Below are positions 1 through 5,793 of a stretch of 7,395 bases of DNA, one piece after another (within the stretch, counting starts at the first letter, position 1; each line of letters begins with the position of its first letter). The translations under genes and the position numbers were made by a program. Origin of the DNA: Thermoplasmata archaeon (GTDB lineage Archaea > Thermoplasmatota > Thermoplasmata > Thermoplasmatales > Thermoplasmataceae); NCBI GenBank assembly GCA_021827885.1, contig JAKAUD010000076.1, positions 1 to 7,395 of the forward strand, given 5' to 3'. The notes beneath the pieces were generated by a model, which did no database searches, was not told where the DNA came from, and saw nothing but the letters and a program-made list of their open reading frames with translations.

Positions 1-193
1 TAACATAGGGATTCTTCCTTGCTTTTCCTTCAAGCCCTGATCTAGCACCTGTGAGGAACTGTTCCTTCCATATCTGGTATGTCGATGGAGATATGCCATA
101 CTTACGGCATATCTCAGTTATTGGTTGGTTTGTTGAGAGTGATTCGAATATGATGTTGTATTTCTCCTCAACGGTATATGTCTTTGTTGTCAT
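1..193 (-). CDS. IS3-type OrfA transposase, N-terminal part (runs off left edge)
   Basis: Reading the minus strand from the ATG at 193, 64 codons are open to the window edge with no stop. The protein starts MTTKTYTVEEKYNIIFES and carries a helix-turn-helix at about residues 22-46, with ITEICRKYGIS as the first part and STYQIWKEQFL as the recognition part, then a basic GLEGKARKN segment. This arrangement (short charged N-terminus, HTH, then W-K..F..GA..GL) is typical of IS3/IS911-family OrfA proteins, which bind the element's ends and usually act with a frameshift-fused OrfB integrase. A strong Shine-Dalgarno GGAGGT (208-203) lies 9 bases before the ATG, supporting the start. OrfB, if present, would lie outside the window to the left. 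Whether the element is intact cannot be judged. Family assignment is by pattern only. Confidence 0.75.
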   Translation of the reverse strand, partial: MTTKTYTVEEKYNIIFESLSTNQPITEICRKYGISPSTYQIWKEQFLTGARSGLEGKARKNPYV

Positions 194-202
194 GATCACA
201 TT

Positions 203-208
203 ACCTCC
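203..208 (-). promoter_or_regulatory. Shine-Dalgarno site of the transposase gene
   Basis: On the minus strand GGAGGT stands 9 bases upstream of the ATG at 193. It is the clearest Shine-Dalgarno in the window, in contrast to the host genes here, several of which appear leaderless. This fits a gene of foreign origin. Confidence 0.6.
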
Positions 209-219
209 GGAATATTCAA

Positions 220-244
220 AAACATTGCTGTAAATGCAATGTTT
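220..244. repeat. 9-bp inverted repeat (hairpin) upstream of the transposase
   Basis: AAACATTGC (220-228) and GCAATGTTT (236-244) are perfect complements separated by seven bases. On the minus strand this lies 27-51 bases before the transposase ATG, so it could be a leader hairpin, an operator, or part of the element's terminal region. An overlapping shorter dyad ATGCA...TGCAT (234-248) shares bases with it. The remaining unassigned bases of the 194-482 gap contain an AT-rich tract at 301-320 that could supply a TATA box, and a C-rich stretch at 275-298. No convincing gene is seen there. Confidence 0.5.
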
Positions 245-482
245 GCATGCGGAAAGTTTAGGAGATTTGAAAACCCCTCCCTCCTTGACCTCCTACCCCA
301 CTTATATATTATTATAAATATACAAACCGATACTATATTGTGCCATTTTAAACTGGTGCTAACCACATACCAAGCCACTGGAAGAACAGAGACATCCTCA
401 AACACAATCTTTCCATTATGGATACCAAACCATCTACCTTTTTGGGAAAACGCAATAATACTATGTCATGAACGCAGTCGGT

Positions 483-554
483 GAGCGCAATGCGGGAGAA
501 CTGCACGTTGCGTTCGACGAGGGGTTGCTGGGTAACGCCAGCGACCTACTCTAT
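483..554 (+). ncRNA. Group II intron 3' end: domains V and VI (remnant)
   Basis: Bases 483-515 fold as a group II intron domain V: a 9-bp lower stem (483-491 with 507-515, closing G-C, A-U, G-U as in the family), a two-base bulge A505-C506, a 4-bp upper stem (492-495 with 501-504) and a short GAGAA loop. The AGC triad is at 484-486. After a three-base linker (516-518), bases 519-551 fold as domain VI: a 9-bp stem 523-531/538-546, a G522-U547 pair, a single unpaired A548, then 519-521 paired with 549-551. A548 sits seven bases from a 3' end in AU (553-554), the expected place for the branch-point adenosine and the AY splice site. The lower stem of DV differs from the common sequence yet all pairs are kept. 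No intron-encoded reverse transcriptase or domain I is visible upstream, where a transposase lies instead, so this is probably a truncated copy. Confidence 0.75.
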
Positions 555-641
555 CAATAATCTTGGTGAAGTGACCTAACGACCTTTTGCTGCCATAGGC
601 TCCAAAGTAATTTTTGCGAAACTCAAGTTCTTACACTTATC

Positions 642-830
642 CTAGGTTGTTGAAACTTCCATTGACCATTTCCATACAGGTTTGACATGGATTGTTTTGT
701 TTCCGATCCTGAAATAGTCCTCCTGATCAAATGTTAGCAGCAGACCTTCTGACAATTTAGATGCGTGTGCTATAAACCTCACATCTAAATTGGAGGATGC
801 AGGCAGGAATTGAAAATGTCTGAAAATCAT
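642..830 (-). pseudogene. C-terminal remnant of an AAA/DUF4143 ATPase
   Basis: This 62-codon frame starts MIFRHFQFLP and ends with LLLTFDQEDYF, then HVKPVWKW. The tail aligns with the C-terminus of the intact ATPase encoded at 4100-5374 (LTLITWNYEDIF, then RAKPLWKW), which is about 420 residues. Everything corresponding to the P-loop and the middle of the DUF4143 region is absent, and the frame is closed by a stop a few codons upstream of its ATG. The ATG overlaps the stop of the SHOCT gene (ATGA), but because the product is only a tail, this looks like an accident of a deletion junction rather than translational coupling. It could still be expressed as a short peptide; no function is proposed. 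Confidence 0.6.
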
Positions 831-1183
831 TTCCTTATTGTTGAAATGATTTTAGAATATTCTTCCGCTGTTATTTCTCCTCTTGCAAATCTCTCCTTTG
901 CTATGTTCTCCGCACTGCCGGATTCGTAATTATGGTGATTTGTGTCTGTTCCTCGAAGCATATCGAGGAAAAAGTAAATAAATACCAGCACAAATATTAC
1001 AGATATCGCTCCTATTATTGGCATTATCACGACCATTCCATAGTATCCGCCCATCATTCCGAATGTCCCATATGTGCCATTAGAAGGGAACCCACCAATT
1101 GCAGCCATGATTATGGCGATGGCAGCAACCAGCACTACAAGGCCAATGAGAATCCACATCATGTTTTCAATCTTCTTTTCCAT
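827..1183 (-). CDS. Two-helix membrane protein with Met/Gly loop and C-terminal SHOCT domain
   Basis: The 118-residue product has two hydrophobic helices (about residues 9-29 and 50-73) joined by a Gly- and Met-rich stretch containing FGMMGGYYGM. A polar linker with paired histidines (NHHNY) follows, and then a SHOCT motif at about 90-117 (ENIAKERFARGEITAEEYSKI). SHOCT is a short helical module found at the ends of membrane proteins, thought to mediate oligomerisation. The gene is the last of the copper cluster, 49 bases after the regulator stop. Leaderless expression is likely: ATTAAGAAC lies 23-31 bases before the ATG and resembles the TATA-like box of the first gene of the cluster. The Met cluster and His pair could bind Cu+, but that is inference from composition and neighbours. 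No member of the family with a proven function is recognised. Confidence 0.8.
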   Translation of the reverse strand: MEKKIENMMWILIGLVVLVAAIAIIMAAIGGFPSNGTYGTFGMMGGYYGMVVIMPIIGAISVIFVLVFIYFFLDMLRGTDTNHHNYESGSAENIAKERFARGEITAEEYSKIISTIRK

Positions 1184-1205
1184 GTTTATAATATATGCTG
1201 GAAAA

Positions 1206-1214
1206 GTTCTTAAT
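1206..1214 (-). promoter_or_regulatory. TATA-like box for the SHOCT membrane protein gene
   Basis: On the minus strand ATTAAGAAC lies at about -31 to -23 from the ATG at 1183, the spacing expected of a leaderless archaeal promoter. A perfect dyad lies immediately upstream (1222-1235). The gene may therefore be transcribed separately as well as by read-through. Confidence 0.4.
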
Positions 1215-1221
1215 GCCTGCC

Positions 1222-1235
1222 TGAAACATGTTTCA
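1222..1235. promoter_or_regulatory. Perfect 14-base palindrome, putative operator
   Basis: TGAAACATGTTTCA is a perfect dyad overlapping the stop codon of the winged-helix regulator and sitting at -39 to -52 of the SHOCT gene, directly upstream of its TATA-like box. This is a usual location for a winged-helix dimer site in archaea. A second site with the same six-base arms (TGAAACGTGTTTCA) occurs at 1436-1449. Binding by the neighbouring regulator is inference. Confidence 0.45.
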
Positions 1236-1778
1236 CGAAGAAAGAATTATCTCATTTGTCACGCCTTTCCTCATCTTAACAATCACACCTTTTCTCTCAA
1301 GTGAATCCAGTGCCCTGGAAACAGATGCCTTTGAGATCTTCAACGAAGATGCAATCGCGCTTTGAAGCATCTTATTTTCGTGGGCCCTCAAAAGCCTGAT
1401 TATTTCCAGTTCATTTTCCGGGAAATTTGCGGGCGTGAAACGTGTTTCAGGGATCACATGCACATGTTCATCACCTGCTTTGTAATCAACAAAGACGATC
1501 TTTTTTCGTTCCTCTAGCAATGGCGAGGATATCCTGATGATGCTGATGGCAGATAGCAATGAGATTCCGACATTTACCGCCACAATCCCAATGAACAGGT
1601 AGAGGTAGAACCAGTTTACATATTCCCCTATAAACATAACCGTTGCAAATATTGTCGTTGCGATAACGGTAATCAGAAATGACAGGAACAAAGAAACAAC
1701 GTAAAATTCAAGGCGCTTTACCTTTTCATTCATATTCAACACAAACCATTTCTTCATCCTGCCAATTTCTGGCAGCAC
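1233..1778 (-). CDS. Membrane-anchored winged-helix transcriptional regulator
   Basis: The 181-residue product has two predicted membrane helices (about 26-49 and 55-81), a linker of about 35 residues with several charged and His residues (DEHVHVIPETRF), and a C-terminal MarR-like winged helix at about 120-181. The HTH reads as LQSAIASSLKISKASVSRAL, followed by the wing LERKGVIVKMRKGVTNEIIL. The longest frame starts at a GTG that overlaps the CopA stop by one base (TAGTG), which suggests translational coupling; an ATG at 1757 (residue 8) is the alternative start, and neither has a good Shine-Dalgarno. Its place between CopA and a membrane protein suggests it regulates this cluster from the membrane. 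The linker histidines might sense metal, which is inference. It differs from the TRASH-domain CopT/CopR regulators known from other archaeal copper clusters. Confidence 0.8.
   Translation of the reverse strand: MLPEIGRMKKWFVLNMNEKVKRLEFYVVSLFLSFLITVIATTIFATVMFIGEYVNWFYLYLFIGIVAVNVGISLLSAISIIRISSPLLEERKKIVFVDYKAGDEHVHVIPETRFTPANFPENELEIIRLLRAHENKMLQSAIASSLKISKASVSRALDSLERKGVIVKMRKGVTNEIILSS
1436..1449. repeat. Second TGAAAC-N2-GTTTCA dyad, inside the regulator gene
   Basis: TGAAACGTGTTTCA has the same six-base arms as the palindrome at 1222-1235, with only the central bases different. It lies within the coding sequence for the linker (PETRF), so it may be chance. Recurrence within about 210 bases makes it worth recording as a possible auxiliary operator. 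Confidence 0.3.
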
Positions 1779-3838
1779 TATCCTTTCATTATTCCTCTGA
1801 TTCTTCCGTGGATGTTTCCCCTGAGAAGAAGGGAATTCATCACTACCGAGGAAGAACTCATTCCCATTGCAAGCGCCGAAAACATTGGGAGGAATGAATA
1901 TATGGACAATCCAAGGAAAGGTACAAGGATTCCGGCAGCAATAGGGATCAGCGCCGTGTTATATCCAAATGCCCATCCGATGTTCTGCTTAACCTTCCTT
2001 ATTGTTTTATTCCCGATGATTTTTGCATAAACGATATTCTCCAGATCATTATTGAGCAATATAAGGTCACCACTTTCCCTGGCTATATCGGTTCCGGAAG
2101 CCATCGCAATGCCTACATCCGCCGTCTCCAGTGCCACCGAGTCGTTTATCCCATCTCCCGTGAATATGACATAATCTCCTTCCATCTGGTATTGCTTTAT
2201 TATTTCGGATTTCCCTGAGGGCAGAATCTCCGCATGAATATCATCAATGTCCAGCTGCTTTCCAATCCTCATTGCCTCAGAGGAGGAATCACCGGTCACC
2301 ATGGATATCTTCATTCCCATTGATTTCAATTGTTTTATTGCTCCTGCAGCCTCTTTCCTGATCTTATATGAAAGCGATATATTTCCGGCCCTATTTCCAT
2401 TGATGCTTATTTCCACTGTTGAGCCTTCCATGGCTTTAACCCTGTTAACCTGAACAAGCATTCCATCGACAGTTCCCTTAATTCCAACTCCGGGCATCTC
2501 CTCCACGTTCACTGCCGGGCGCATCTTGATATTTCTTCCCTTTGCCATTGCAACGATGGCCTTTGCAACGGGGTGGTTTGAGTTTGATTCTAATGATGCA
2601 GCAAGTCCGAGAACCAGTTCTTCCTCAAATTCTCCAAGGATTGAGAATTCTGTTACGGTGGGATCAGCTTCGGTTAGTGTCCCGGTCTTGTCAAACACTG
2701 CCCTGTTGGATTTGGAAAGCCTGTCCATGGCGCTTGAATTCTTGATGACAATCCCATTTTCTGAGGCTATGTTTGAAGAGATGAGAAGCGTAATTGGACC
2801 GGCCAAACCTATTGCACATGGGCATGCAATAACCACCACAGAGACAAACACAAGAATCGCAATCTCCAGTGGAAGCGTGTAACCTATGCTGGAAAGGTAA
2901 AAGTACCAGAACAGGGACGCAGAAAAAGCAGCTACAATGACTACTGGAACAAAGATAGATGAAAAGGCATCTGCTATCCGCTGAACCTTTGCCCTTCCCG
3001 ATGCAGCCCTCTGGATCATGTCATAAATCTGGCTGACAGTACTGTTTTTTCCGGTTCTCACCACGCTGATCATCAGCGTTCCATTGAGGTTCTTCGTACC
3101 GGAAGTGACCTCATCTGGAGCTGTTTTGAGCACCGGATCCTGTTCGCCGGTGAGCATGGATTCATCAACCTCACTTTTTCCGTTATATACTATTCCATCT
3201 GCAGGGATTATGTCGCCGGGCTTTGCCAGGATCTTATCTCCAGGCGCCAACTGGTCTGTGGGCTTGTCAATTATGTCCCCATTATCCATGATGCAGTGGC
3301 TTATATTTGGTATAATTTCAATCAATTTCCTTGCTGCCTTGTTAGCCCTTGCTTTTGTCATATTTTCTATAAAATTGCCGGTCAGGATAAGTGTTATTAT
3401 GAATGCAGAAGCATCAAAATATACACTGGCGGAAGGTATAGCCCCGGGAATGATTGTTATAAATGCGGAAAAAAGGAATGCTGTCAGTGTTCCCATGGAT
3501 ACGAGAAGATCCATGTTTGCAGCCTTTCCAATGATGGAATGGTAAGCGCCTTCATAAAAGCCATAACCTGAATAAAATTGAACCGGCAGGGCCAGAAGCA
3601 GCAGTAGATAATTCCTGAAGAACAGTGAGGATGGCGCAAGATACGTGATTGATAGGATGGGAACAGAGAGCACCCAGCCAACTATAAGTCGCTTCTTCAG
3701 GGATTCAGACGCCTTTTCGGGTGATGAGAACTGGTACTGGCATGCCTTTGAGCAGAATAGAAATTTTTCTCCATCCTGGACAGAGAAAAGGTCTGCGTTG
3801 TCGGGAACAAACATTCCGCAGACAGGATCGGTAGGCAT
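1778..3838 (-). CDS. copA: Cu+-exporting P1B-type ATPase with N-terminal YHS domain
   Basis: This membrane ATPase pumps Cu+ out of the cytoplasm. From the ATG at 3838 it has 686 residues. A YHS/TRASH metal-binding domain (about 3-42; C7, C29, C33) comes first, followed by eight membrane helices. The actuator loop carries TGEQ at 230-233. The sixth helix carries the ion motif CPC at 339-341. The phosphorylation site is DKTGT with D383, the nucleotide domain has HP at 422-423, and the hinge is GDGIND at 561-566. The last two helices carry YN-x4-P (from 626) and M-x2-SS-x5-NS (from 658), the signature of Cu+-specific P1B-1 pumps. The usual N-terminal HMA domain is missing and the YHS domain stands in for it. 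GTG (3844) and TTG (3847) are possible upstream starts; the latter directly follows the stop of the small YHS gene. The regulator gene overlaps its stop by one base. Confidence 0.95.
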   Translation of the reverse strand: MPTDPVCGMFVPDNADLFSVQDGEKFLFCSKACQYQFSSPEKASESLKKRLIVGWVLSVPILSITYLAPSSLFFRNYLLLLLALPVQFYSGYGFYEGAYHSIIGKAANMDLLVSMGTLTAFLFSAFITIIPGAIPSASVYFDASAFIITLILTGNFIENMTKARANKAARKLIEIIPNISHCIMDNGDIIDKPTDQLAPGDKILAKPGDIIPADGIVYNGKSEVDESMLTGEQDPVLKTAPDEVTSGTKNLNGTLMISVVRTGKNSTVSQIYDMIQRAASGRAKVQRIADAFSSIFVPVVIVAAFSASLFWYFYLSSIGYTLPLEIAILVFVSVVVIACPCAIGLAGPITLLISSNIASENGIVIKNSSAMDRLSKSNRAVFDKTGTLTEADPTVTEFSILGEFEEELVLGLAASLESNSNHPVAKAIVAMAKGRNIKMRPAVNVEEMPGVGIKGTVDGMLVQVNRVKAMEGSTVEISINGNRAGNISLSYKIRKEAAGAIKQLKSMGMKISMVTGDSSSEAMRIGKQLDIDDIHAEILPSGKSEIIKQYQMEGDYVIFTGDGINDSVALETADVGIAMASGTDIARESGDLILLNNDLENIVYAKIIGNKTIRKVKQNIGWAFGYNTALIPIAAGILVPFLGLSIYSFLPMFSALAMGMSSSSVVMNSLLLRGNIHGRIRGIMKG

Positions 3839-3848
3839 TTCCACCAAC

Positions 3849-3989
3849 TTATCTGCTGTGCTTCAGGGGGTTTTTGTCAAATTCTGTCTTACAGTGCTCA
3901 CTGCAAAAGTAAAATTTCTTCCCCTGGAATTCGCTTTTAAATTGTGAATCCTCTTTCACTTTCATGTTGCAAATAACATCTTTTGCCAT
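3849..3989 (-). CDS. Small YHS/TRASH metal-binding protein, probable copper chaperone
   Basis: A 46-codon gene starts MAKDVICNMKVKEDSQF, continues with KFYFCSEHC and ends NPLKHSR. Cysteines at 7, 29 and 33 have the C-x21-C-x3-C pattern of YHS/TRASH domains, and the product matches the N-terminal domain of CopA next to it (VCGM...FLFCSKAC). Similar tiny TRASH proteins (CopM/CopZ type) accompany archaeal copper ATPases and are thought to carry Cu+ to the pump, so a cytoplasmic chaperone role is likely. Its TAA ends within 1-11 bases of the possible CopA starts, so the two are surely co-transcribed. The ATG at 3989 is preceded by a TATA-like TTTAAG at -29 to -24 and no Shine-Dalgarno, consistent with a leaderless first gene. 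Confidence 0.85.
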   Translation of the reverse strand: MAKDVICNMKVKEDSQFKSEFQGKKFYFCSEHCKTEFDKNPLKHSR

Positions 3990-4012
3990 GCATACATAAT
4001 GCTTAAGATGCT

Positions 4013-4018
4013 CTTAAA
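4013..4018 (-). promoter_or_regulatory. Promoter of the copper cluster (TATA-like box, leaderless)
   Basis: On the minus strand TTTAAG lies at -29 to -24 relative to the ATG at 3989, preceded by an A-rich stretch that could serve as the BRE. The distance fits a leaderless transcript starting at or next to the first codon of the YHS gene. Confidence 0.5.
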
Positions 4019-4058
4019 TCTGTTTTTTAGTGATTAGTTATAACCAATATTTGCATTA

Positions 4059-4077
4059 TTCGCACTGACAATGCGAA
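4059..4077. promoter_or_regulatory. Inverted repeat in the divergent promoter region, possible operator
   Basis: TTCGCA (4059-4064) and TGCGAA (4072-4077) are perfect complements separated by seven bases. The dyad lies just upstream of a TATA-like ATTAATACT (4079-4087) that sits 22-30 bases before the second in-frame ATG (4109) of the ATPase gene. It is about 40 bases upstream of the copper-cluster TATA-like box on the other strand, so it could control either direction. Confidence 0.35.
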
Positions 4078-4099
4078 GATTAATACTAAACTTCGTGTT

Positions 4100-5374
4100 A
4101 TGAATATAATGAATGTGAAGAATATACTTCGGGACCAACAGGGAGAATTCCAGCGTATTATCCACAAGGATAACTATATCGAGCGTGAGTTCAGCAAAAA
4201 CTATGAAATCTATGAAAAGAGCACCTTAATCAAGACCATTGTTGGAGTGAGGCGGGCTGGAAAATCAACGTTTACGGCTTCAATGCTTTCAGGAAAAAAT
4301 GTGGAATATGTGAATTTTGATGAGAGAATTCTTGTGAACGTCGATCCAGATGATATACTTTCATCATTGGTTGAGCTGAACGGTGAGTTCAAGATAATTT
4401 TTCTTGATGAAATCCAGAATGTGGACGGATGGGAATTATTTGTGAACAAGCTGCACAGGAATGGTTATAATGTATTTCTTACGGGTTCAAGCTCCAGGTT
4501 GTTGAGTAAGGAGCTTTCCACTCACCTCACAGGAAGGCATATTTCGCTTGAAATTTTTCCCTTCAGTTTCAGGGAATACTTAATTTCAAAGAAGATTAAC
4601 CGAAACCCGGAAACAACAAGGGATGAGAATTTGATTAAGCACGAGCTGGACAATTACATAAACAATGGTGGATTCCCGGAAGTAGTAAACGGTGAGAGAC
4701 CGGGGCCCTACCTTAAGAGCTTATATGACGACCTTGTGGAAAAGGACATAATTTCCAGGTTCAACATATCGTATAAGAGCACTTTCAGGGAGATAGCCAT
4801 GACCATGATCGGAAATGCCGGGAAATACGTAAGTTATAATAAAATAAAGAATGATTTTGGATTGAAAAGCGACCACACAGCAAAAAACTATTTATCGTAT
4901 CTGGAGGAGTCCTACCTGATTCTTCAACTGAAGAAATTTTCATTCAAGCCAAAGGAGATAGAGAAAAGCGCAAAGAAAATATACTGCATCGATACCGGCA
5001 TGATCAATCATGTATCATCAAGATCAACCGAAAACCTTGGGAATATGATGGAAAACATCGTCTACATAGATCTCTTGAGGAGGAGAAGCTATTTTAAGGG
5101 AAACATGGAAATATACTACTTCAAGGACTACAGCGATCATGAAGTTGACTTCGTTTTAAAATCAGGAATAGATGTAATAGAGATTATCAATGTGACATAC
5201 TCAGAAAACAAGGATGACCTGGAGAAAAGGGAAATAAAATCACTCATTAGTGCGTCGGCATTGCTCCATTGCACTAAGCTTACTCTGATAACGTGGAATT
5301 ATGAAGATATTTTCAGTTATGAGGGAACCTCTATCAGAGCAAAACCGCTGTGGAAATGGTTGCTTCAAGCTTGA
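4100..5374 (+). CDS. Archaeal AAA ATPase with C-terminal DUF4143 region
   Basis: The 424-residue product has a P-loop GVRRAGKST (49-57), a Walker B IIFLDEIQN with D103/E104, a sensor-like LTGSSSRLL (127-135) and FPFSFREYL (153-161). These are the marks of the AAA_14 group. The C-terminal half is DUF4143: GGFPEV (190-195), DLVEKDI (211-217), a winged-helix-like part, and a PD-(D/E)XK-like region with EVDFVL (348-353). The canonical ExK is not clear: the segment reads VIEIINVTYS. It ends KPLWKW, as does the remnant at 642-830. Functions in this family are mostly unknown; roles in DNA handling or with mobile elements have been suggested. The start may be ATG 4100 or 4109; a TATA-like box at 4079-4087 favours leaderless expression from 4109. 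The gene stands alone, divergent from the copper cluster. Confidence 0.85.
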   Translation: MNIMNVKNILRDQQGEFQRIIHKDNYIEREFSKNYEIYEKSTLIKTIVGVRRAGKSTFTASMLSGKNVEYVNFDERILVNVDPDDILSSLVELNGEFKIIFLDEIQNVDGWELFVNKLHRNGYNVFLTGSSSRLLSKELSTHLTGRHISLEIFPFSFREYLISKKINRNPETTRDENLIKHELDNYINNGGFPEVVNGERPGPYLKSLYDDLVEKDIISRFNISYKSTFREIAMTMIGNAGKYVSYNKIKNDFGLKSDHTAKNYLSYLEESYLILQLKKFSFKPKEIEKSAKKIYCIDTGMINHVSSRSTENLGNMMENIVYIDLLRRRSYFKGNMEIYYFKDYSDHEVDFVLKSGIDVIEIINVTYSENKDDLEKREIKSLISASALLHCTKLTLITWNYEDIFSYEGTSIRAKPLWKWLLQA

Positions 5375-5429
5375 CATGGGAAATCATTGATATTTTCGAT
5401 CGATATCCATTTTAGATACAATTACATAA

Positions 5430-5445
5430 TTTACCAATTGGTAAA
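5430..5445. promoter_or_regulatory. 16-base perfect palindrome
   Basis: TTTACCAATTGGTAAA is a perfect dyad in the non-coding stretch 56 bases after the ATPase stop and at the left border of the decayed coding region. It has no T-run typical of a terminator. It could be an old operator for the decayed gene; no bound protein can be named. Confidence 0.4.
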
Positions 5446-5790
5446 AATAGGTATTCTACTAAATATCATCCAAAGAAAGAGCTGGAGACCATCGCTAAAC
5501 TCGGTGGGAAACTACACATTTTACTGCTAAATTTGAATATCGAAGACGCGTCTTTAGAAATATCAATAGGCTAATGGAATCGCGCTGATACCATGTTCAA
5601 AGTTTGAATTGAAAATCTTGAAAAACTCCTGCTTATTCTGTGAACCTCCTCCCTGCTGGCCAATTTAACCAAGCAGAACCCGAAATATAAGGAGTGGGCA
5701 CAATCAATTTTCATGCTTCAATGCCACTTATGAAGATTCATTCAAAAAAACTTTGGAGATTGGTTATGAAGGTCAATGGTAAAGTGTTAA
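5446..5790 (+). pseudogene. Probable decayed gene, winged-helix-like, unidentified
   Basis: No intact frame exists here, but successive plus-strand frames read like protein. First comes NRYSTKYHPKKELETIAKLGGK (about 5446-5510). Next, in another phase, is THFTAKFEYRRRVFRNINRL (5514-5573), ending at a TGA at 5586. A third phase then gives ENLEKLLLIL (5611-5640), an in-frame TGA at 5641, and LLANLTKQNPKYKEWAQS (5653-5706). A fourth gives CFNATYEDSFKKTLEIGYEG (about 5713-5772). The helical, basic middle part resembles a winged-helix DNA-binding domain with a coiled C-terminus, such as a small regulator. At least three frameshifts and two stops are needed, so it would be a dead gene. The family is not recognised and the reading is tentative. 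Confidence 0.35.
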
Positions 5791-5793
5791 AAA
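5788..5793 (-). terminator. T-run terminator after the MFS gene
   Basis: On the minus strand a run of five T begins about ten bases after the stop codon of the transporter. Short oligo-T tracts are the usual archaeal intrinsic termination signal. No hairpin is seen. Confidence 0.35.

Noticed and set aside
196..405. 69-codon minus-strand frame (with VLPVAWYVVSTSLKWH) upstream of the transposase
   Set aside because: Some stretches look protein-like, but it has no recognisable domain, no ribosome binding site, and overlaps the transposase leader and AT-rich promoter-like DNA. Kept out as unsupported.
239..484. 81-codon plus-strand frame running up to domain V, a candidate for the end of an intron reverse transcriptase
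   Set aside because: Its sequence shows no maturase or HNH-like C-terminal features and crosses the transposase upstream region; it reads as chance.
3084..3545. 153-codon plus-strand frame
   Set aside because: It lies wholly antisense to CopA, whose motifs are all intact; the same applies to other plus-strand frames between 1812 and 3947.
5653..5676. CTGCTGG...CCAAGCAG imperfect hairpin
   Set aside because: It has a bulge and no T-run, and lies in the decayed coding region; no reason to call it a terminator.
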